Below, in pieces: positions 1 through 9,364 of a stretch of 64,000 nucleotides of DNA (position 1 is its first letter; the number at the start of each line of letters is the position of its first letter). A program made the position numbers and the translations under genes. The DNA comes from Bacillota bacterium (GTDB taxonomy: Bacteria > Bacillota > Clostridia > Lachnospirales > Lachnospiraceae), in assembly GCA_023392615.1 (NCBI GenBank), contig JAEVYT010000030.1:682001-746000 (forward strand), given 5' to 3'. The notes under the pieces are model-generated. The model worked only from the letters and a program-made list of their open reading frames with translations. It was not told the origin of the DNA and did not search any database.

Positions 1-1742
1 CTTTCTTTTGATACTGTTGCTTGGGAAGCAATATCAGAAGACATATTTGTGATTTGGGATATCTTTTCTGCAATATCACCGGTTCCAATTGCACCTTCAG
101 TAGCCGCCTGTGCTACTTCATTTACGGATACCATAATATTTTCAATAGATGCGAGTAATTCCTCTGATGTTGCACTGAAATCTGTAATTAAATTATCCAT
201 ATAAATAGCATCATCATTATATGCTTCCGTTACTTTTAAAAACTTTTCAAAGCTTTCAGCAATATCACTTGATACATAAGTTAATAATTCCTTTGAGCTA
301 TCTGATAAGTTGTTCATGGCTACTGTAACTTCACCGGTTACAGTATGTATATTGGTCGCTGCATTCTTGGATTGCTCAGCCAGATTACGAATTTCATCTG
401 CTACAACAGCAAAGCCTTTTCCACTTTCCCCAGCTCTGGCAGCCTCGATAGAAGCATTTAATGCCAATAGGTTAGTTTGTGCAGTAATTTGCATGATGGT
501 ATCTGTTAATACGTTGATCTGACTTACAACTTTGGACTGCTCAATTGCCTCTTTTAGTTTTAATTGAATATCATTGCCAATACTAGCCGTTTTATCTTGT
601 GTTGTTAAGATGTCGTCTTTAGAATCTTTTGCACGCTTACTTATTTCGATTACTTGTAGTGCAGCTTCCTGTGATCTTGATGCGATATTCTTGGTAGCTA
701 CTTCTATTTCAGAAGAGGTCGTTGCCATCATTTCAGCTGAAGCTGAGGTTTCTTCCATGCTAGCTGCTAATTCTTCTGAAGTTGCAGCAACATCTTCAAT
801 ATTTCCATTTAAAGCCAATATATTATCATTAATATTAGAAACAACTTCAACTATATTATCTGATGCATCTTTGGTGCTTCCAATCAAACGGCCAATAGAA
901 GTCTTCATTGTCTCTACTTCATTTGCGAGGGAACCAAAATCATCCCTTCTCGTTAGAAACTTACTTGGCAATTGTACGGAAAAATCTCCGGTAGCTAAGG
1001 TTTTAAAATAATTTCTGATTGTTTTGAATGATTTACTTAAATTAATGGATAAGTATACTGATATTGATACGGCAATAATGATTGATATCAAGAAGATTAT
1101 GATGAAGCGCATAATATTTTCTTGTGCCACCGCTTTTTCATCCTTAGTGATCGTATTAACATAATTATCGACAAAATCAACATAATTTCCGGTTCCAATA
1201 ACCCAATTAAAAGGTTCAAAAGATAAGCTATAGCCCCTCTTGGGAGATGGCTTGGTTTCATTAGCCTTCGGAAACCAGTAATCAGTGTAACCACCACCGG
1301 GCTGCTGGCCAGCCTTAATGATTGCTTTGATCATTGGAAATCCTTTGGCATCAACTGTGTCCATTCGATTTTTACCTTCTTGATCTTTGCCAAGCAGAAC
1401 TACATTTGTTCCGTCGTAGGTATCAATCCAAAAATATCCATCCTTACCATAAGTCATCTTTCTGACGGTGTCAGCAGAGATTTTCTTAGCTTCCTCTAAA
1501 GTATACTCACCTGATTTATACTTCTGATAATTAAAATCAAGTATGGAGTAGACACTTTGTACATGTTCCTTAATGTTGTTATCAAAATCAGAGCGAATGC
1601 TCTTTTCCATGGATTGTGTCGTTCTCTTTATTGCAATGTTTTGATCTATTATAGCAACACTAGCTAAGAGAACGGATACAGTAAGCAGAATTACTGCAAA
1701 TAAAATAATTTTGGTTCTTACTTTAAAGTTGTTTAGTTTCAT
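1..1742 (-). CDS. Methyl-accepting chemotaxis protein (C-terminus cut by window edge)
   Basis: Transmembrane chemoreceptor; about 580 residues are visible and the C-terminal end lies outside the window. The ATG at 1742 follows GGAG by nine bases. Residues 1-32 are a short basic N-terminus and TM1. An extracellular single-Cache type domain follows (about 40-200, with YGKDGYFWIDTYDG and PFNWVIGTGNYVDFV), then TM2, a HAMP-like linker and the coiled-coil signalling domain. The conserved hairpin tip EAARAGESGKGFAVVADEIR is present. In this family small ligands bound by the Cache domain tune CheA kinase activity at the cell pole. The ligand cannot be inferred, and no chemotaxis genes lie beside it in the window. 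Confidence 0.95.
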   Translation of the reverse strand, partial: MKLNNFKVRTKIILFAVILLTVSVLLASVAIIDQNIAIKRTTQSMEKSIRSDFDNNIKEHVQSVYSILDFNYQKYKSGEYTLEEAKKISADTVRKMTYGKDGYFWIDTYDGTNVVLLGKDQEGKNRMDTVDAKGFPMIKAIIKAGQQPGGGYTDYWFPKANETKPSPKRGYSLSFEPFNWVIGTGNYVDFVDNYVNTITKDEKAVAQENIMRFIIIFLISIIIAVSISVYLSINLSKSFKTIRNYFKTLATGDFSVQLPSKFLTRRDDFGSLANEVETMKTSIGRLIGSTKDASDNIVEVVSNINDNILALNGNIEDVAATSEELAASMEETSASAEMMATTSSEIEVATKNIASRSQEAALQVIEISKRAKDSKDDILTTQDKTASIGNDIQLKLKEAIEQSKVVSQINVLTDTIMQITAQTNLLALNASIEAARAGESGKGFAVVADEIRNLAEQSKNAATNIHTVTGEVTVAMNNLSDSSKELLTYVSSDIAESFEKFLKVTEAYNDDAIYMDNLITDFSATSEELLASIENIMVSVNEVAQAATEGAIGTGDIAEKISQITNMSSDIASQATVSKE

Positions 1743-1914
1743 ATTAATAATCTCCTTATTTGGGGAATGGTTTTGTAACATATATATTAAATATTTTACA
1801 TTAATTTGTAGAAATTTGCAACTTTATAGTATTTCCATGTATAGTAAGATTGTACTATTTAGTTGATAATATTTTAATGTAAGTGATTTACACGCAGAAT
1901 AATAGTAAAAAGTT

Positions 1915-1954
1915 AAGGAGCAGTTGCAAATTATTGGTTTTGCAACTGCTCCTT
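1915..1954 (-). terminator. Rho-independent terminator of the 1972-2532 lipoprotein gene
   Basis: A perfect 16-bp inverted repeat (1915-1930 with 1939-1954) encloses an 8-base loop. On the minus strand the stem is followed by AACTTTTTAC. It lies 18 bases past the stop of the lipoprotein gene. Confidence 0.85.
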
Positions 1955-1971
1955 AATATAGATATGTTTGG

Positions 1972-2532
1972 TTAGGAGATGGATTTTGAAACCGTTTCCC
2001 CATCGGCATTAATTTCTTTAAAGTTAATCACATTATTGTTGTACTCTAGGTTTTTTAATTGATTCTTTGTTCTATATAATATTTTACCGGAATAATTTAC
2101 GATTTTATATTCCCTATTTTTAAGATTTGCAAAATGAGTTGGGCACTCAATGTACACTAGTGAATTGATATCTTTTTTATCCCATATAAACCAGGTACCA
2201 TACGTGGCATATTCGAATTGCTTAGTATCGATATTATAAATAGTAAAATAATCCAGAGAGGGATTGACATGACAGGTGATTTCAATATTATTCTTATTGA
2301 TCCAAGCCAGATGTGTAATTGAAGTGACTGAGGAATATTCATCCTTAATTTTTACTACTTGATGATCAATCAGAAAGCTTGATTTGTCGATTTTATCCAC
2401 TGCTAATTCCCTGGTTGAAACGGAAGGGGAGGGGGGAGTAGTTAAATATACAGCATTCCTTTTAGAAGTTTCTAATTTACATCCGGAAAACACGATCATT
2501 AATATAAAAATCATGAGAAGTATTTTTTTCAT
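1972..2532 (-). CDS. Putative lipoprotein of unknown function
   Basis: 186 residues. The ATG is preceded by AAGGAGACCAACT. The N-terminus is a lipoprotein signal: MKK, a hydrophobic stretch, then the lipobox FSGC with the acylated Cys at about residue 18. The mature part is polar with no motif I recognise; it has short aromatic-rich strands (TYGTWFIWDKKD) suggesting a beta-rich fold, perhaps one blade of a TolB/WD-like domain. It is transcribed alone, ending in the strong hairpin at 1915-1954. Being extracellular and membrane-anchored is well supported; the function is unknown. Confidence 0.7.
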   Translation of the reverse strand: MKKILLMIFILMIVFSGCKLETSKRNAVYLTTPPSPSVSTRELAVDKIDKSSFLIDHQVVKIKDEYSSVTSITHLAWINKNNIEITCHVNPSLDYFTIYNIDTKQFEYATYGTWFIWDKKDINSLVYIECPTHFANLKNREYKIVNYSGKILYRTKNQLKNLEYNNNVINFKEINADGETVSKSIS

Positions 2533-3117
2533 AGTTGGTCTCCTTAGTGCTATGGTGATTGGAAAGAATGAGAATTATCTAGCTTTGTTCCCTCAAAAAC
2601 GATTACTTAATATGATATAGTAAACAATTACATACCAAATACATGGTAATATTATACATTAGTTGATCGCTTAAAATCAATGTATAAATCATTAAAAACT
2701 GATTTTTAAAGGTTTTAAAATCAGCATAGAAAATCTTTTCTAATTCAATTACGTTGCTTTCTTTATCAGGGCTAAAGAATTAATATTCGAAAAGTATACA
2801 TAATATTATTATGTCGCTTTATTCTGTATTAATAAAATCAATGGAGTATATTCTGTAATAATTCAAGAGAAATTAATCAGAAAGAGGAAGTAATGAAAAT
2901 AATAGATCTTACTAAAAACATATTGAGAAAGATTAATTCATTATATACGAATACTAAAACGAGGAGAGGGAAGCAGTATCTGTATTACCAAAGTTAAATC
3001 AGAGTCTACTTTCTGATTTTGTTGGTTAAACAAAAGTGTTGTTCGTAGAATCGATGAATTGGTGTTGAATGGTAACCAAAAGCATATAATATTGTAAGTA
3101 CTCACTAGAGGTTCATT
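2533..3117. other. Gene-poor AT-rich spacer between divergent genes
   Basis: 585 bases between the lipoprotein (minus) and the LysM-GH18 gene (plus). The only item with a plausible ribosome binding site is a 34-codon reading frame at 2893-2997, listed separately. After it, short protein-like stretches in shifting frames (for example VVRRIDELVLNG near 3040) hint at a decayed gene, but nothing is identifiable. Confidence 0.4.
2893..2997 (+). CDS. Possible 34-residue small protein or gene remnant
   Basis: ATG at 2893, stop TAA at 2995-2997, preceded by AGAGGAAGTA. The product is short and basic, starting MKIIDLTKNILRKIN. No signal peptide or known motif. It could be the surviving 5' end of a larger degraded gene, because protein-like sequence in other frames follows it. 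Existence as a real gene is doubtful. Confidence 0.25.
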   Translation: MKIIDLTKNILRKINSLYTNTKTRRGKQYLYYQS

Positions 3118-4401
3118 ATGGAAATATATGAAGTAAAGCAAGGAGATACCATACAGGGCATCGCAGAAAAATATGGTGTATCTGTTGATAAAATATTACA
3201 AGATAATGGGCTTTTAAGTGCCAATGATTTAGTAAATGGTCAATCGGTTGTAATAGCATATCCGAAGCAGAGTTATATCGTAAAAGAGGGAGACACCTTA
3301 TTTGATATAGCCAGATTATATAATGTTTCGATTGTTCAACTTTTAGCAAACAATCCATTTCTAGCAGAGCGCCAATTTATTTATCCGGGTGATCATTTAG
3401 TTATATCATATGAAACGAAGAAGAAGATAACAACACATGGAAATTCACCGCCCAATATTAATAAATTAATTCTTCGAAAAACGTTACCTTTTTTGACGTA
3501 TTTATCGGTACTAAATTTTACAGCTACTACCGAAGGTGGGATAAAGTCATATTATGATGATACAGAAATCATCCGTATTGCCAAGGAATATGGAGTTGCG
3601 CCGCTAATGCTTTTGACAACATTAACGATCACTGGAGACGCGAACATAAGAGTCGCTTTTGATTTACTTTTAAATGAAGAATATCAAAACAACCAAATTG
3701 AAAATATTCTAAAGATTCTAAAAGAAAGAGGCTATTATGGTTTGAATTTATCTTTACAATATATGAGCATTTCAAATCTTAAATATTATGAAAGTTATTT
3801 TAAAAAAGTTGTGGAACGCTTAAATAGTGAGGGGTATCCGGTATTCTTAACAGTGGTTCCGGAACTTCCAACGAACCAGAATAATGTTGATTTCGAAAAA
3901 ATTGATTATTCAATCTTAGATCAGTTGGCATATAACATTATTTTTATGAGTTATGAATGGGCAACGAAGATAACTCCACCATCCCCAATAAGTTCTTATA
4001 ATGTAAATAGTGCTTTTTTAAATTATATTCTACAGTATATACCACCTGAAAAAATAATATTGGGAATAGCCACAATAGGGTATGATTGGGAATTGCCATT
4101 TGTTCCCGGGCTTTCTAATGTCAATAGTATTTCTTTAAAAAACGTATATAATTTGGCAAGAGATGTAGGTGGGGATATCAAGTATGATGAAGTATCTCAA
4201 TCACCCTATTTTTCTTATTCGATAAATAAGGTTCAACATATCGTATGGTTTATCAATTCTAAAAGCATAAATACTAGCTTAGAGTTGGTTTCACAGTATA
4301 ATCTATCGGGTATAAGCATATGGAATATTACAATTTTCAACCCGGAATTATGGCTAATTATAAACGCTCAGTATGAGATTGAGAAAGTAGAAGGAATTTG
4401 A
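3118..4401 (+). CDS. Two-LysM GH18-family protein, catalytic acid missing (SleL/YaaH-like)
   Basis: 427 residues: LysM repeats at about 3-47 and 52-97, then a GH18 barrel at about 115-420. This is the layout of the SleL/YaaH cortex-lytic N-acetylglucosaminidases of endospore formers, which bind peptidoglycan through LysM and act on spore cortex. Family hallmarks such as MSYEWA and GIATIGYDWELPFVPG are well kept. The catalytic strand, normally GVNIDFEY-like, reads GLNLSLQY (208-215), so the catalytic Glu is Gln214 and the preceding Asp is Ser212. The barrel is therefore probably inactive and may serve as a spore-wall binding or structural protein. No signal peptide, as usual for spore-coat-deposited members. 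Start ATG at 3118. Confidence 0.88.
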   Translation: MEIYEVKQGDTIQGIAEKYGVSVDKILQDNGLLSANDLVNGQSVVIAYPKQSYIVKEGDTLFDIARLYNVSIVQLLANNPFLAERQFIYPGDHLVISYETKKKITTHGNSPPNINKLILRKTLPFLTYLSVLNFTATTEGGIKSYYDDTEIIRIAKEYGVAPLMLLTTLTITGDANIRVAFDLLLNEEYQNNQIENILKILKERGYYGLNLSLQYMSISNLKYYESYFKKVVERLNSEGYPVFLTVVPELPTNQNNVDFEKIDYSILDQLAYNIIFMSYEWATKITPPSPISSYNVNSAFLNYILQYIPPEKIILGIATIGYDWELPFVPGLSNVNSISLKNVYNLARDVGGDIKYDEVSQSPYFSYSINKVQHIVWFINSKSINTSLELVSQYNLSGISIWNITIFNPELWLIINAQYEIEKVEGI

Positions 4402-4453
4402 ACTTTGTGTGTTTGAATTTAGTCAATTTATTTTAAATAAGTCTTATAAGAAG

Positions 4454-4478
4454 AGGATGGCCTTAACGACCATCCTTT
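4454..4478. terminator. Terminator hairpin between convergent genes
   Basis: AGGATGG (4454-4460) pairs with CCATCCT (4470-4476) and is followed by TTTT on the plus strand. It lies 53 bases after the LysM-GH18 stop and may also serve the converging MATE gene. Confidence 0.65.
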
Positions 4479-4513
4479 TGTTATTGGAATCTATTGATAT
4501 AAAAGTTCAGATG

Positions 4514-5869
4514 TTAATTGTGAATAGGAGTAGTAGACGGCTTAAGTTTTTTAAATTCTCTGATCATTAATATAACACACACCAGTGTGGAGGCTAAATC
4601 CGATATTGGACCAGCATACCAGACTCCGTTTAAACCAAAGAAATGTGGTAGTATCATTACAAAGGGAATCAAAACAACAACTTGTCGCAATAAGCTTAAA
4701 GTCATTGCAGTGAGAGCTTTTTGAACGGATTGAAAATAGTTGATACAAGCCGTTTGAGCACCTACGATAAGCATTGCTACAAGATAAATTCGTAAACCAT
4801 TGGAAGCTATACTTATTAATTCAAAATCTTCTTTGTTAAATATTTTTATAATTTGTGTTGGAAATAACTCTACGCATAACCAACCTACGAGCGAGATACA
4901 GGTATTAACTATCATGGAATATAGTAAAGTTTTCTTAACACGTTTCATGTTATCTGCACCATAATTGTAGCCAATGATTGGTTGTGCACCTTGATTAACA
5001 CCAAAGCTTGGCATAAGAATTAACATAGCAATACTCATAATCAGTGAATAAGCACCCACTGCAAGATCACCGCCGTATTTAACAAGGTTGATATTGAACA
5101 CAATCGTAACAAAGCTAGCAGCTACCTGCATAATAAAAGGTGAGATACCAATAGAAGTGATCTCAGCAAATATTTGGCTGCTTAACTTAAGATTGACTTT
5201 TTTTAGTCTTACAAGACTTTTTCTAGTAAGATATAAGACAACCCATATGGAACACACAGCCTGTGATATCAGTGTGGCAAAAGCTGAGCCGGCAACACCG
5301 AGCTTAAATATAAAAATAAAGATGGGATTTAATATTGTATTCAAAATCGCGCCAATCAACATAGTATTCATTGCGGTTTTTGCATCACCCTCTGAACGGA
5401 TAATCGAATTGAGACCAAATCCGATGTTTTGAAGAACGGCACCCATTAGCAAAATTCTGGCAAAGGTTTTAGCATAGGGCATGGTTTCGGAACTTGCACC
5501 TAGCATTGTTAGGATTGGATTTAAAAATATCAATCCAATCATTGTTACAATAATTGAAAGAATAATGGTTAATAGGAATGCATTCCCGACAATTCTTTCT
5601 GCTTCCTCATGTTTTTTTTGTCCTAATTTTATGGATACAATCGTTGAGGCACCGATACCAATTAACATACCCACACCCATAATAATATTAGTTATCGGCA
5701 ATGTAACTGCAACACCGGACAGTGCGATAGAACCCACACCTCTGCCGATAAAGATACGATCGACAATACTATATAATGCATTTACAAGCATTCCAATGAC
5801 AGCTGGCACAGAGAACATTAGTAGAAGTTTGCCTATACTTTTTGATTCTAGATCTTTAGTAGTATTCAA
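4514..5869 (-). CDS. MATE family multidrug efflux transporter
   Basis: About 451 residues with roughly twelve membrane helices in two bundles, exporting cationic drugs or metabolites in exchange for Na+ or H+. N-terminal MATE features are present (MFSVPAVIGMLVNALYSIVD and FIGRGVG...ALSGVAVTLPI), as is the second-half ...GVNQGAQPIIGYNYGA. I start it at TTG 5869 because AGAAAGGAA sits eight bases upstream and the protein then begins (M)NTTKDLESKSIGKLL. An upstream ATG at 5926 adds 19 polar residues but has no clear ribosome binding site. It appears monocistronic. Substrate unknown. Confidence 0.92.
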   Translation of the reverse strand: MNTTKDLESKSIGKLLLMFSVPAVIGMLVNALYSIVDRIFIGRGVGSIALSGVAVTLPITNIIMGVGMLIGIGASTIVSIKLGQKKHEEAERIVGNAFLLTIILSIIVTMIGLIFLNPILTMLGASSETMPYAKTFARILLMGAVLQNIGFGLNSIIRSEGDAKTAMNTMLIGAILNTILNPIFIFIFKLGVAGSAFATLISQAVCSIWVVLYLTRKSLVRLKKVNLKLSSQIFAEITSIGISPFIMQVAASFVTIVFNINLVKYGGDLAVGAYSLIMSIAMLILMPSFGVNQGAQPIIGYNYGADNMKRVKKTLLYSMIVNTCISLVGWLCVELFPTQIIKIFNKEDFELISIASNGLRIYLVAMLIVGAQTACINYFQSVQKALTAMTLSLLRQVVVLIPFVMILPHFFGLNGVWYAGPISDLASTLVCVILMIREFKKLKPSTTPIHN

Positions 5870-6317
5870 AATTATGTTTCCTTTCTTATAAAACTTTTGA
5901 TAGGATTTCAAATTATATACCTTCATATATTTTCATGAAGTACTTAAATTTATTATATCCTTTTTGGATTTCATTATATGATAGGGAGATATCGTATGAT
6001 GTATATCTCAATTATTAAGGACTGAAATTTCCTGTATGTACTGTTGCATACTGCAATTTGATATTATAGAAAAGTTAGCCACTACATATAGATGCATCAC
6101 TTTTAGTATTCTATAATACTTTTTTTAAAAACGCAATGTTTAAACATATTTAAAATTATATTTATCATGTGTAAATGGATTAGCAATGTGTAAAGTTATT
6201 GAATTATGGAATGGGAGAGAAGATAAATGGCGATGCTAAGGCTTCATAGAAGCTATAAATGAGAAAAGCGGCGGGAGAAAAACGCCCACCGCGATATGCT
6301 TTAAACAGGGAAGTTGC
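5870..6317. other. Intergenic spacer
   Basis: 448 bases of AT-rich sequence upstream of the MATE gene and downstream of the isochorismatase-like gene. Apart from the terminator at 6264-6292 I see no gene or RNA here. Confidence 0.4.
6264..6292 (-). terminator. Terminator of the isochorismatase-like gene
   Basis: GCGGTGGG / CCCGCCGC stem (6268-6275 with 6285-6292, one wobble pair), followed on the minus strand by TTTTCTC. Confidence 0.7.
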
Positions 6318-6809
6318 TTAATTTAAGAGATCGTTCAAAGAAATAATTTTACAGCCTTTACTTTCGTAGTATCGTAGCATGTCATCTATTTTCCTTTTAT
6401 CATAACTAGTAATGCAGTCTGATAGGACATTTACGTTATAATTCGCTTTACGTAAGTTGTAACAGGTTGATTTAACACAAGCAACAGCATCTGCTCCAGT
6501 TATATAGAAATCATATATTTCATTATTAGTAATAAAGTCTGTAAGTTCTTCGCAGCTTAAAGCGTTTCCTTTGTATTTTGTGAAAACATTTTTTGATACT
6601 ATTTTCATGTCTGGTACTAATTCAGATCCATATGTATTGGATTTAAAAGTCCTCGTACCGCCTGATAAATTCTCATGCCTTATATAAATAACATGGATAT
6701 TATTACTTACTGCTAGGTCAATTGCTTGATTGATATTGCCAATAATATCCTTGTAATTCTTAGTTATATCATTTTGAATATCAATTATTATTAATGCTTT
6801 TCTCTGCAT
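6318..6809 (-). CDS. Isochorismatase-family cysteine hydrolase
   Basis: 163 residues, single-domain isochorismatase-like fold. The Asp-Lys-Cys triad of the family can be placed at Asp10 (IIDIQND), Lys78 (TKYKGNA) and Cys111 (ADAVACVKSTC). Relatives hydrolyse small amides, N-carbamoyl compounds or isochorismate; the substrate cannot be told here. Usual length is 160-200, so it is complete. It is divergent from the WYL regulator at 6930, which may control it across the 120-base intergenic region. The gene ends in a hairpin at 6264-6292. Confidence 0.85.
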   Translation of the reverse strand: MQRKALIIIDIQNDITKNYKDIIGNINQAIDLAVSNNIHVIYIRHENLSGGTRTFKSNTYGSELVPDMKIVSKNVFTKYKGNALSCEELTDFITNNEIYDFYITGADAVACVKSTCYNLRKANYNVNVLSDCITSYDKRKIDDMLRYYESKGCKIISLNDLLN

Positions 6810-6868
6810 AGTGTTTCCTCCTAATAGTTATATTAATTTGTCTACTTTTTTATTATATCTTGTAATTA

Positions 6869-6897
6869 TTGACAACAGTATGGCAACAATCTATAAT
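6869..6897 (+). promoter_or_regulatory. Sigma-A promoter of the WYL regulator
   Basis: TTGACA (6869-6874), a 17-base spacer and TATAAT (6892-6897): an exact consensus vegetative promoter, with the regulator's start 33 bases downstream of the -10. Confidence 0.8.
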
Positions 6898-6929
6898 GGT
6901 AAAAAGAAATTTTGGAAGGCGGCTATTCT

Positions 6930-7862
6930 ATGAAAGTTGACAGGCTTGTTAGCATTATTATGATTCTCCTTGATAAAGAGCGTATAGGCGCGCAGGAGTT
7001 GGCAGATATGTTTGAAGTTTCACCCCGTACAATCTACCGCGACATAGACACGATCAACCTAGCGGGCATTCCTGTTTGTTCAATATCCGGAGTAGGCGGA
7101 GGTTTTGAAATCATGCAGAAATATAAGATTGACCGAAAGGTTTTTTCGACTGCCGACCTTTCCGCAATCTTGATGGGGCTTTCCAGTCTTTCGGGCATGA
7201 TACGAGGTGATGAACTAATACACGCGTTTGCGAAGGTAAAGAGTTTTATCCCAGCTGACAGTGCGAAAGACATTGAATTAAAATCAAATCAAATATATAT
7301 AGATTTAAGTCCGTGGATGGGTAATAGGAATATACAACCAAGTATAGAAACGATCAAAGTAGCTTTACAAGAAAGCAAAGTAATTTCGTTCGAATATGCA
7401 GATCGCTACGGAAATAAAACTACTCGAACTGCCGAGCCGTATCAGCTTGTATTGAAAGGTAGTCATTGGTACCTGCAAGGGTATTGCCATAAAAGAAATG
7501 ATTATCGTTTATTCAAACTATCCCGCACATCAAACCTAAAAATACTAGAGGAATCTTTTACTCCACGAGATTATCAAAAACCGCAGTTGGATTTTACTGA
7601 TATATTGGAAACGCTGCAAACAAGAATCAAAATACGTATTCATAAATCCGTCATGGAAAGGGTACTGGATTATTGCACTTATGAAGACTTTTCACCGGAC
7701 AGTGATGAGCATTACATAGTTCGTTTTCCATTTATAGAGAACGAATACTACTACAATATTCTTATCGGTTTTGGGAATAAATGTGAGTGCTTAGAGCCGT
7801 TACATATCCGTACAGAAATGAAGCGTAGAATACATGATATAGCCACCATATACGAAAGTTAA
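6930..7862 (+). CDS. YafY-type HTH/WYL-domain transcriptional regulator
   Basis: 310 residues. The N-terminal winged helix (about 1-60: IGAQELADMFEVSPRTIYRDIDTIN) is the HTH_11/DeoR-like type. The middle and C-terminus carry the WYL domain (about 140-210: PYQLVLKGSHWYLQGYCHKRNDYRLFKLSRT) and its C-terminal extension, which in this family senses ligands such as nucleotides or nucleic acid fragments. Start ATG 6930 has GGAAGGCGG seven bases upstream; a TTG at 6912 is in frame but lies inside that site. It is driven by the consensus promoter at 6869-6897. Being divergent from the hydrolase at 6318-6809, it may regulate that gene or itself. Confidence 0.9.
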   Translation: MKVDRLVSIIMILLDKERIGAQELADMFEVSPRTIYRDIDTINLAGIPVCSISGVGGGFEIMQKYKIDRKVFSTADLSAILMGLSSLSGMIRGDELIHAFAKVKSFIPADSAKDIELKSNQIYIDLSPWMGNRNIQPSIETIKVALQESKVISFEYADRYGNKTTRTAEPYQLVLKGSHWYLQGYCHKRNDYRLFKLSRTSNLKILEESFTPRDYQKPQLDFTDILETLQTRIKIRIHKSVMERVLDYCTYEDFSPDSDEHYIVRFPFIENEYYYNILIGFGNKCECLEPLHIRTEMKRRIHDIATIYES

Positions 7863-8151
7863 TCTTGGAATAAGACAAAAAAGACAAATGAGATACGCTA
7901 TAGATTATATTATAATTAATGACCGGTAACATAGATCATTTGAAAATAGAAGAGAAGTGAAAATTATAGATTATCTTAATCATTTATTATGAATAAGTTT
8001 GAGAAATTACTTGATGTGGTGATAATGGTGGATGTGCAGCCTATATACATGATTCTAACGATCTATTATATATTGAATTTGATAAAAGTTTAACAAAGTA
8101 AATGGTAATTTCCCTAATCGAGTCTAAAGAGTTAAGCATGAAGTTGCTATT

Positions 8152-8307
8152 ATAACGAATCGGTATCTACTAATTGAAGATTATAATAGATCGAAGTTTA
8201 GTACATGTAAAGCATGGATTGACTTTGTGAACATATATGTAGCTATTTTTATAAGTTGTTTGATGTTTTATGGAATTTTGATAGCAGTATTTTTGATATG
8301 TGGGTAG
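8152..8307 (+). pseudogene. Remnant coding fragment with a membrane segment
   Basis: An open stretch without a convincing start reads ...YLLIEDYNRSKFST then a hydrophobic helix, ending in TAG at 8305-8307. A polar part followed by a helix is protein-like, but no family is recognisable and upstream fragments are in another frame. Confidence 0.25.
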
Positions 8308-8773
8308 ATTATTGTAACTGAAAAGATGAAATCTTAAATTATTAATTGGATTTTGATATGATATTAAGTTCAAGATAAAAGACATTATTTGTAGTATTAT
8401 AAATCCTATATCATGGAAGAACAAAAGTTTTGGTATAAGGTTGATGAATCTTGCCTGTATGATAAAAATCATAATATTTATTAAAATAGATAAAATGATC
8501 TTAGATAGATTTACACATCAAGAAATCAATCAACAGACAGGTGTTAGTGTCATAGTGAAGAAAGATGATTAATAATGAAGTATCTGATTAATACGTGAGA
8601 GATAATAATATTACGCTAATTATATAAATGCATAGTAGTTACTTCACAAAATCATAAATTTATTTCAAGTGATATTCATAGGTCAAGCAAATGTCAAGGC
8701 TATTGAGATAGTGGTTATTTTGATACATCTAACTATTCGCAAAACCTAAGTTTAACGAAGAGATGGGCATATT

Positions 8774-8968
8774 TCATTCTGAACAATTACAATTATTAAC
8801 ATTTGAAATGGATTTAATGATATTCCACGTAAGTACTTTGTCTACTCCTATTATGGTTCCTTGCTTACTATCATTTTTTATATCACCATATACTTTATCT
8901 TTCTCAACCACTTCTTTACCATTAGAATTATTTATAAATGCGTTACTGATTTCATTGTTATCCGCTGA
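8774..8968 (-). pseudogene. Remnant of a polar protein downstream of the small membrane-protein operon
   Basis: 64 sense codons between stop codons (TAG 8969-8971 upstream, TGA 8774-8776 at the end), with no ATG and no ribosome binding site. The peptide is hydrophilic (NGKEVVEKDKVYGDIKNDSK) and does not look like noise. It starts 43 bases past the stop of the gene at 9011-9364 and reads in the same direction, so it may be the broken last gene of that operon. Confidence 0.3.
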
Positions 8969-9010
8969 CTAAATCTTGAATTATTATATAAATAAATCTA
9001 ACTGATCCAA

Positions 9011-9364
9011 TTATCTTTTAATTTGAATTAAGGGCATAATGATCAATCCTATGGTATATGAAGAAACATTAATAAGCAAAGACAATAAAATGGCTCTGCT
9101 TCGTTTATATTGCATCATTAAATTAATAATAAATGCTTCAACGATTACTACGCATACCTCTAAAATCAACACTACTTCCAAATAATGAACTCGGCCAAAC
9201 CAAGTGACATACAGAACCAAAATTAGATTCAACAATGGATTCGTCAACAAATTGCACAGGAATACCGTGTAAGTCAGCTGCTTTGATTTAAAGAATAAAG
9301 TTATACCGCATTCAATTAACTCTGTCAGCAAAAATGCGAAACAGATTAAAAGTAGGTTACTCAT
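9011..9364 (-). CDS. Four-helix integral membrane protein of unknown function
   Basis: 117 residues, nearly all hydrophobic: predicted helices at about 2-22, 28-52, 60-84 and 92-113, with LTELIECGIT in the first and NLLTNPLLNLILVLYV in the second. Its ATG at 9364 overlaps the stop of the 57-residue gene upstream (ATGAGTAA), so the two are translationally coupled. It is the last intact gene of an operon with an MFS transporter and two single-helix proteins. I do not recognise the family; the conserved Glu in the first helix and the operon suggest a transport or membrane-complex role. Confidence 0.6.
   Translation of the reverse strand: MSNLLLICFAFLLTELIECGITLFFKSKQLTYTVFLCNLLTNPLLNLILVLYVTWFGRVHYLEVVLILEVCVVIVEAFIINLMMQYKRSRAILLSLLINVSSYTIGLIIMPLIQIKR

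Larger units (their letters stand above)
7863..9010. other. Long degenerate gene-poor region
   Basis: About 1.15 kb, very AT-rich, without an intact gene that I can support. Fragments that read like former coding sequence are present: GDNGGCAAYIHDSNDLLYI on the plus strand around 8018-8074, a 51-codon open stretch with a hydrophobic segment at 8152-8307 (plus), and a 64-codon stretch at 8774-8968 (minus). I read it as a decayed accessory locus. A minus-strand frame at 8170-8472 is Ile/Phe/Tyr/Asn-rich low complexity and not credible. Confidence 0.45.

Noticed and set aside
574..1011. A 145-codon plus-strand frame
   Set aside because: Lies opposite the conserved signalling domain of the chemoreceptor; composition is that of an antisense shadow.
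8170..8472. A 100-codon minus-strand frame in the gene-poor region
   Set aside because: Composition is Ile/Phe/Tyr/Asn-heavy low complexity, no ribosome binding site, and it is antisense to a more protein-like remnant.
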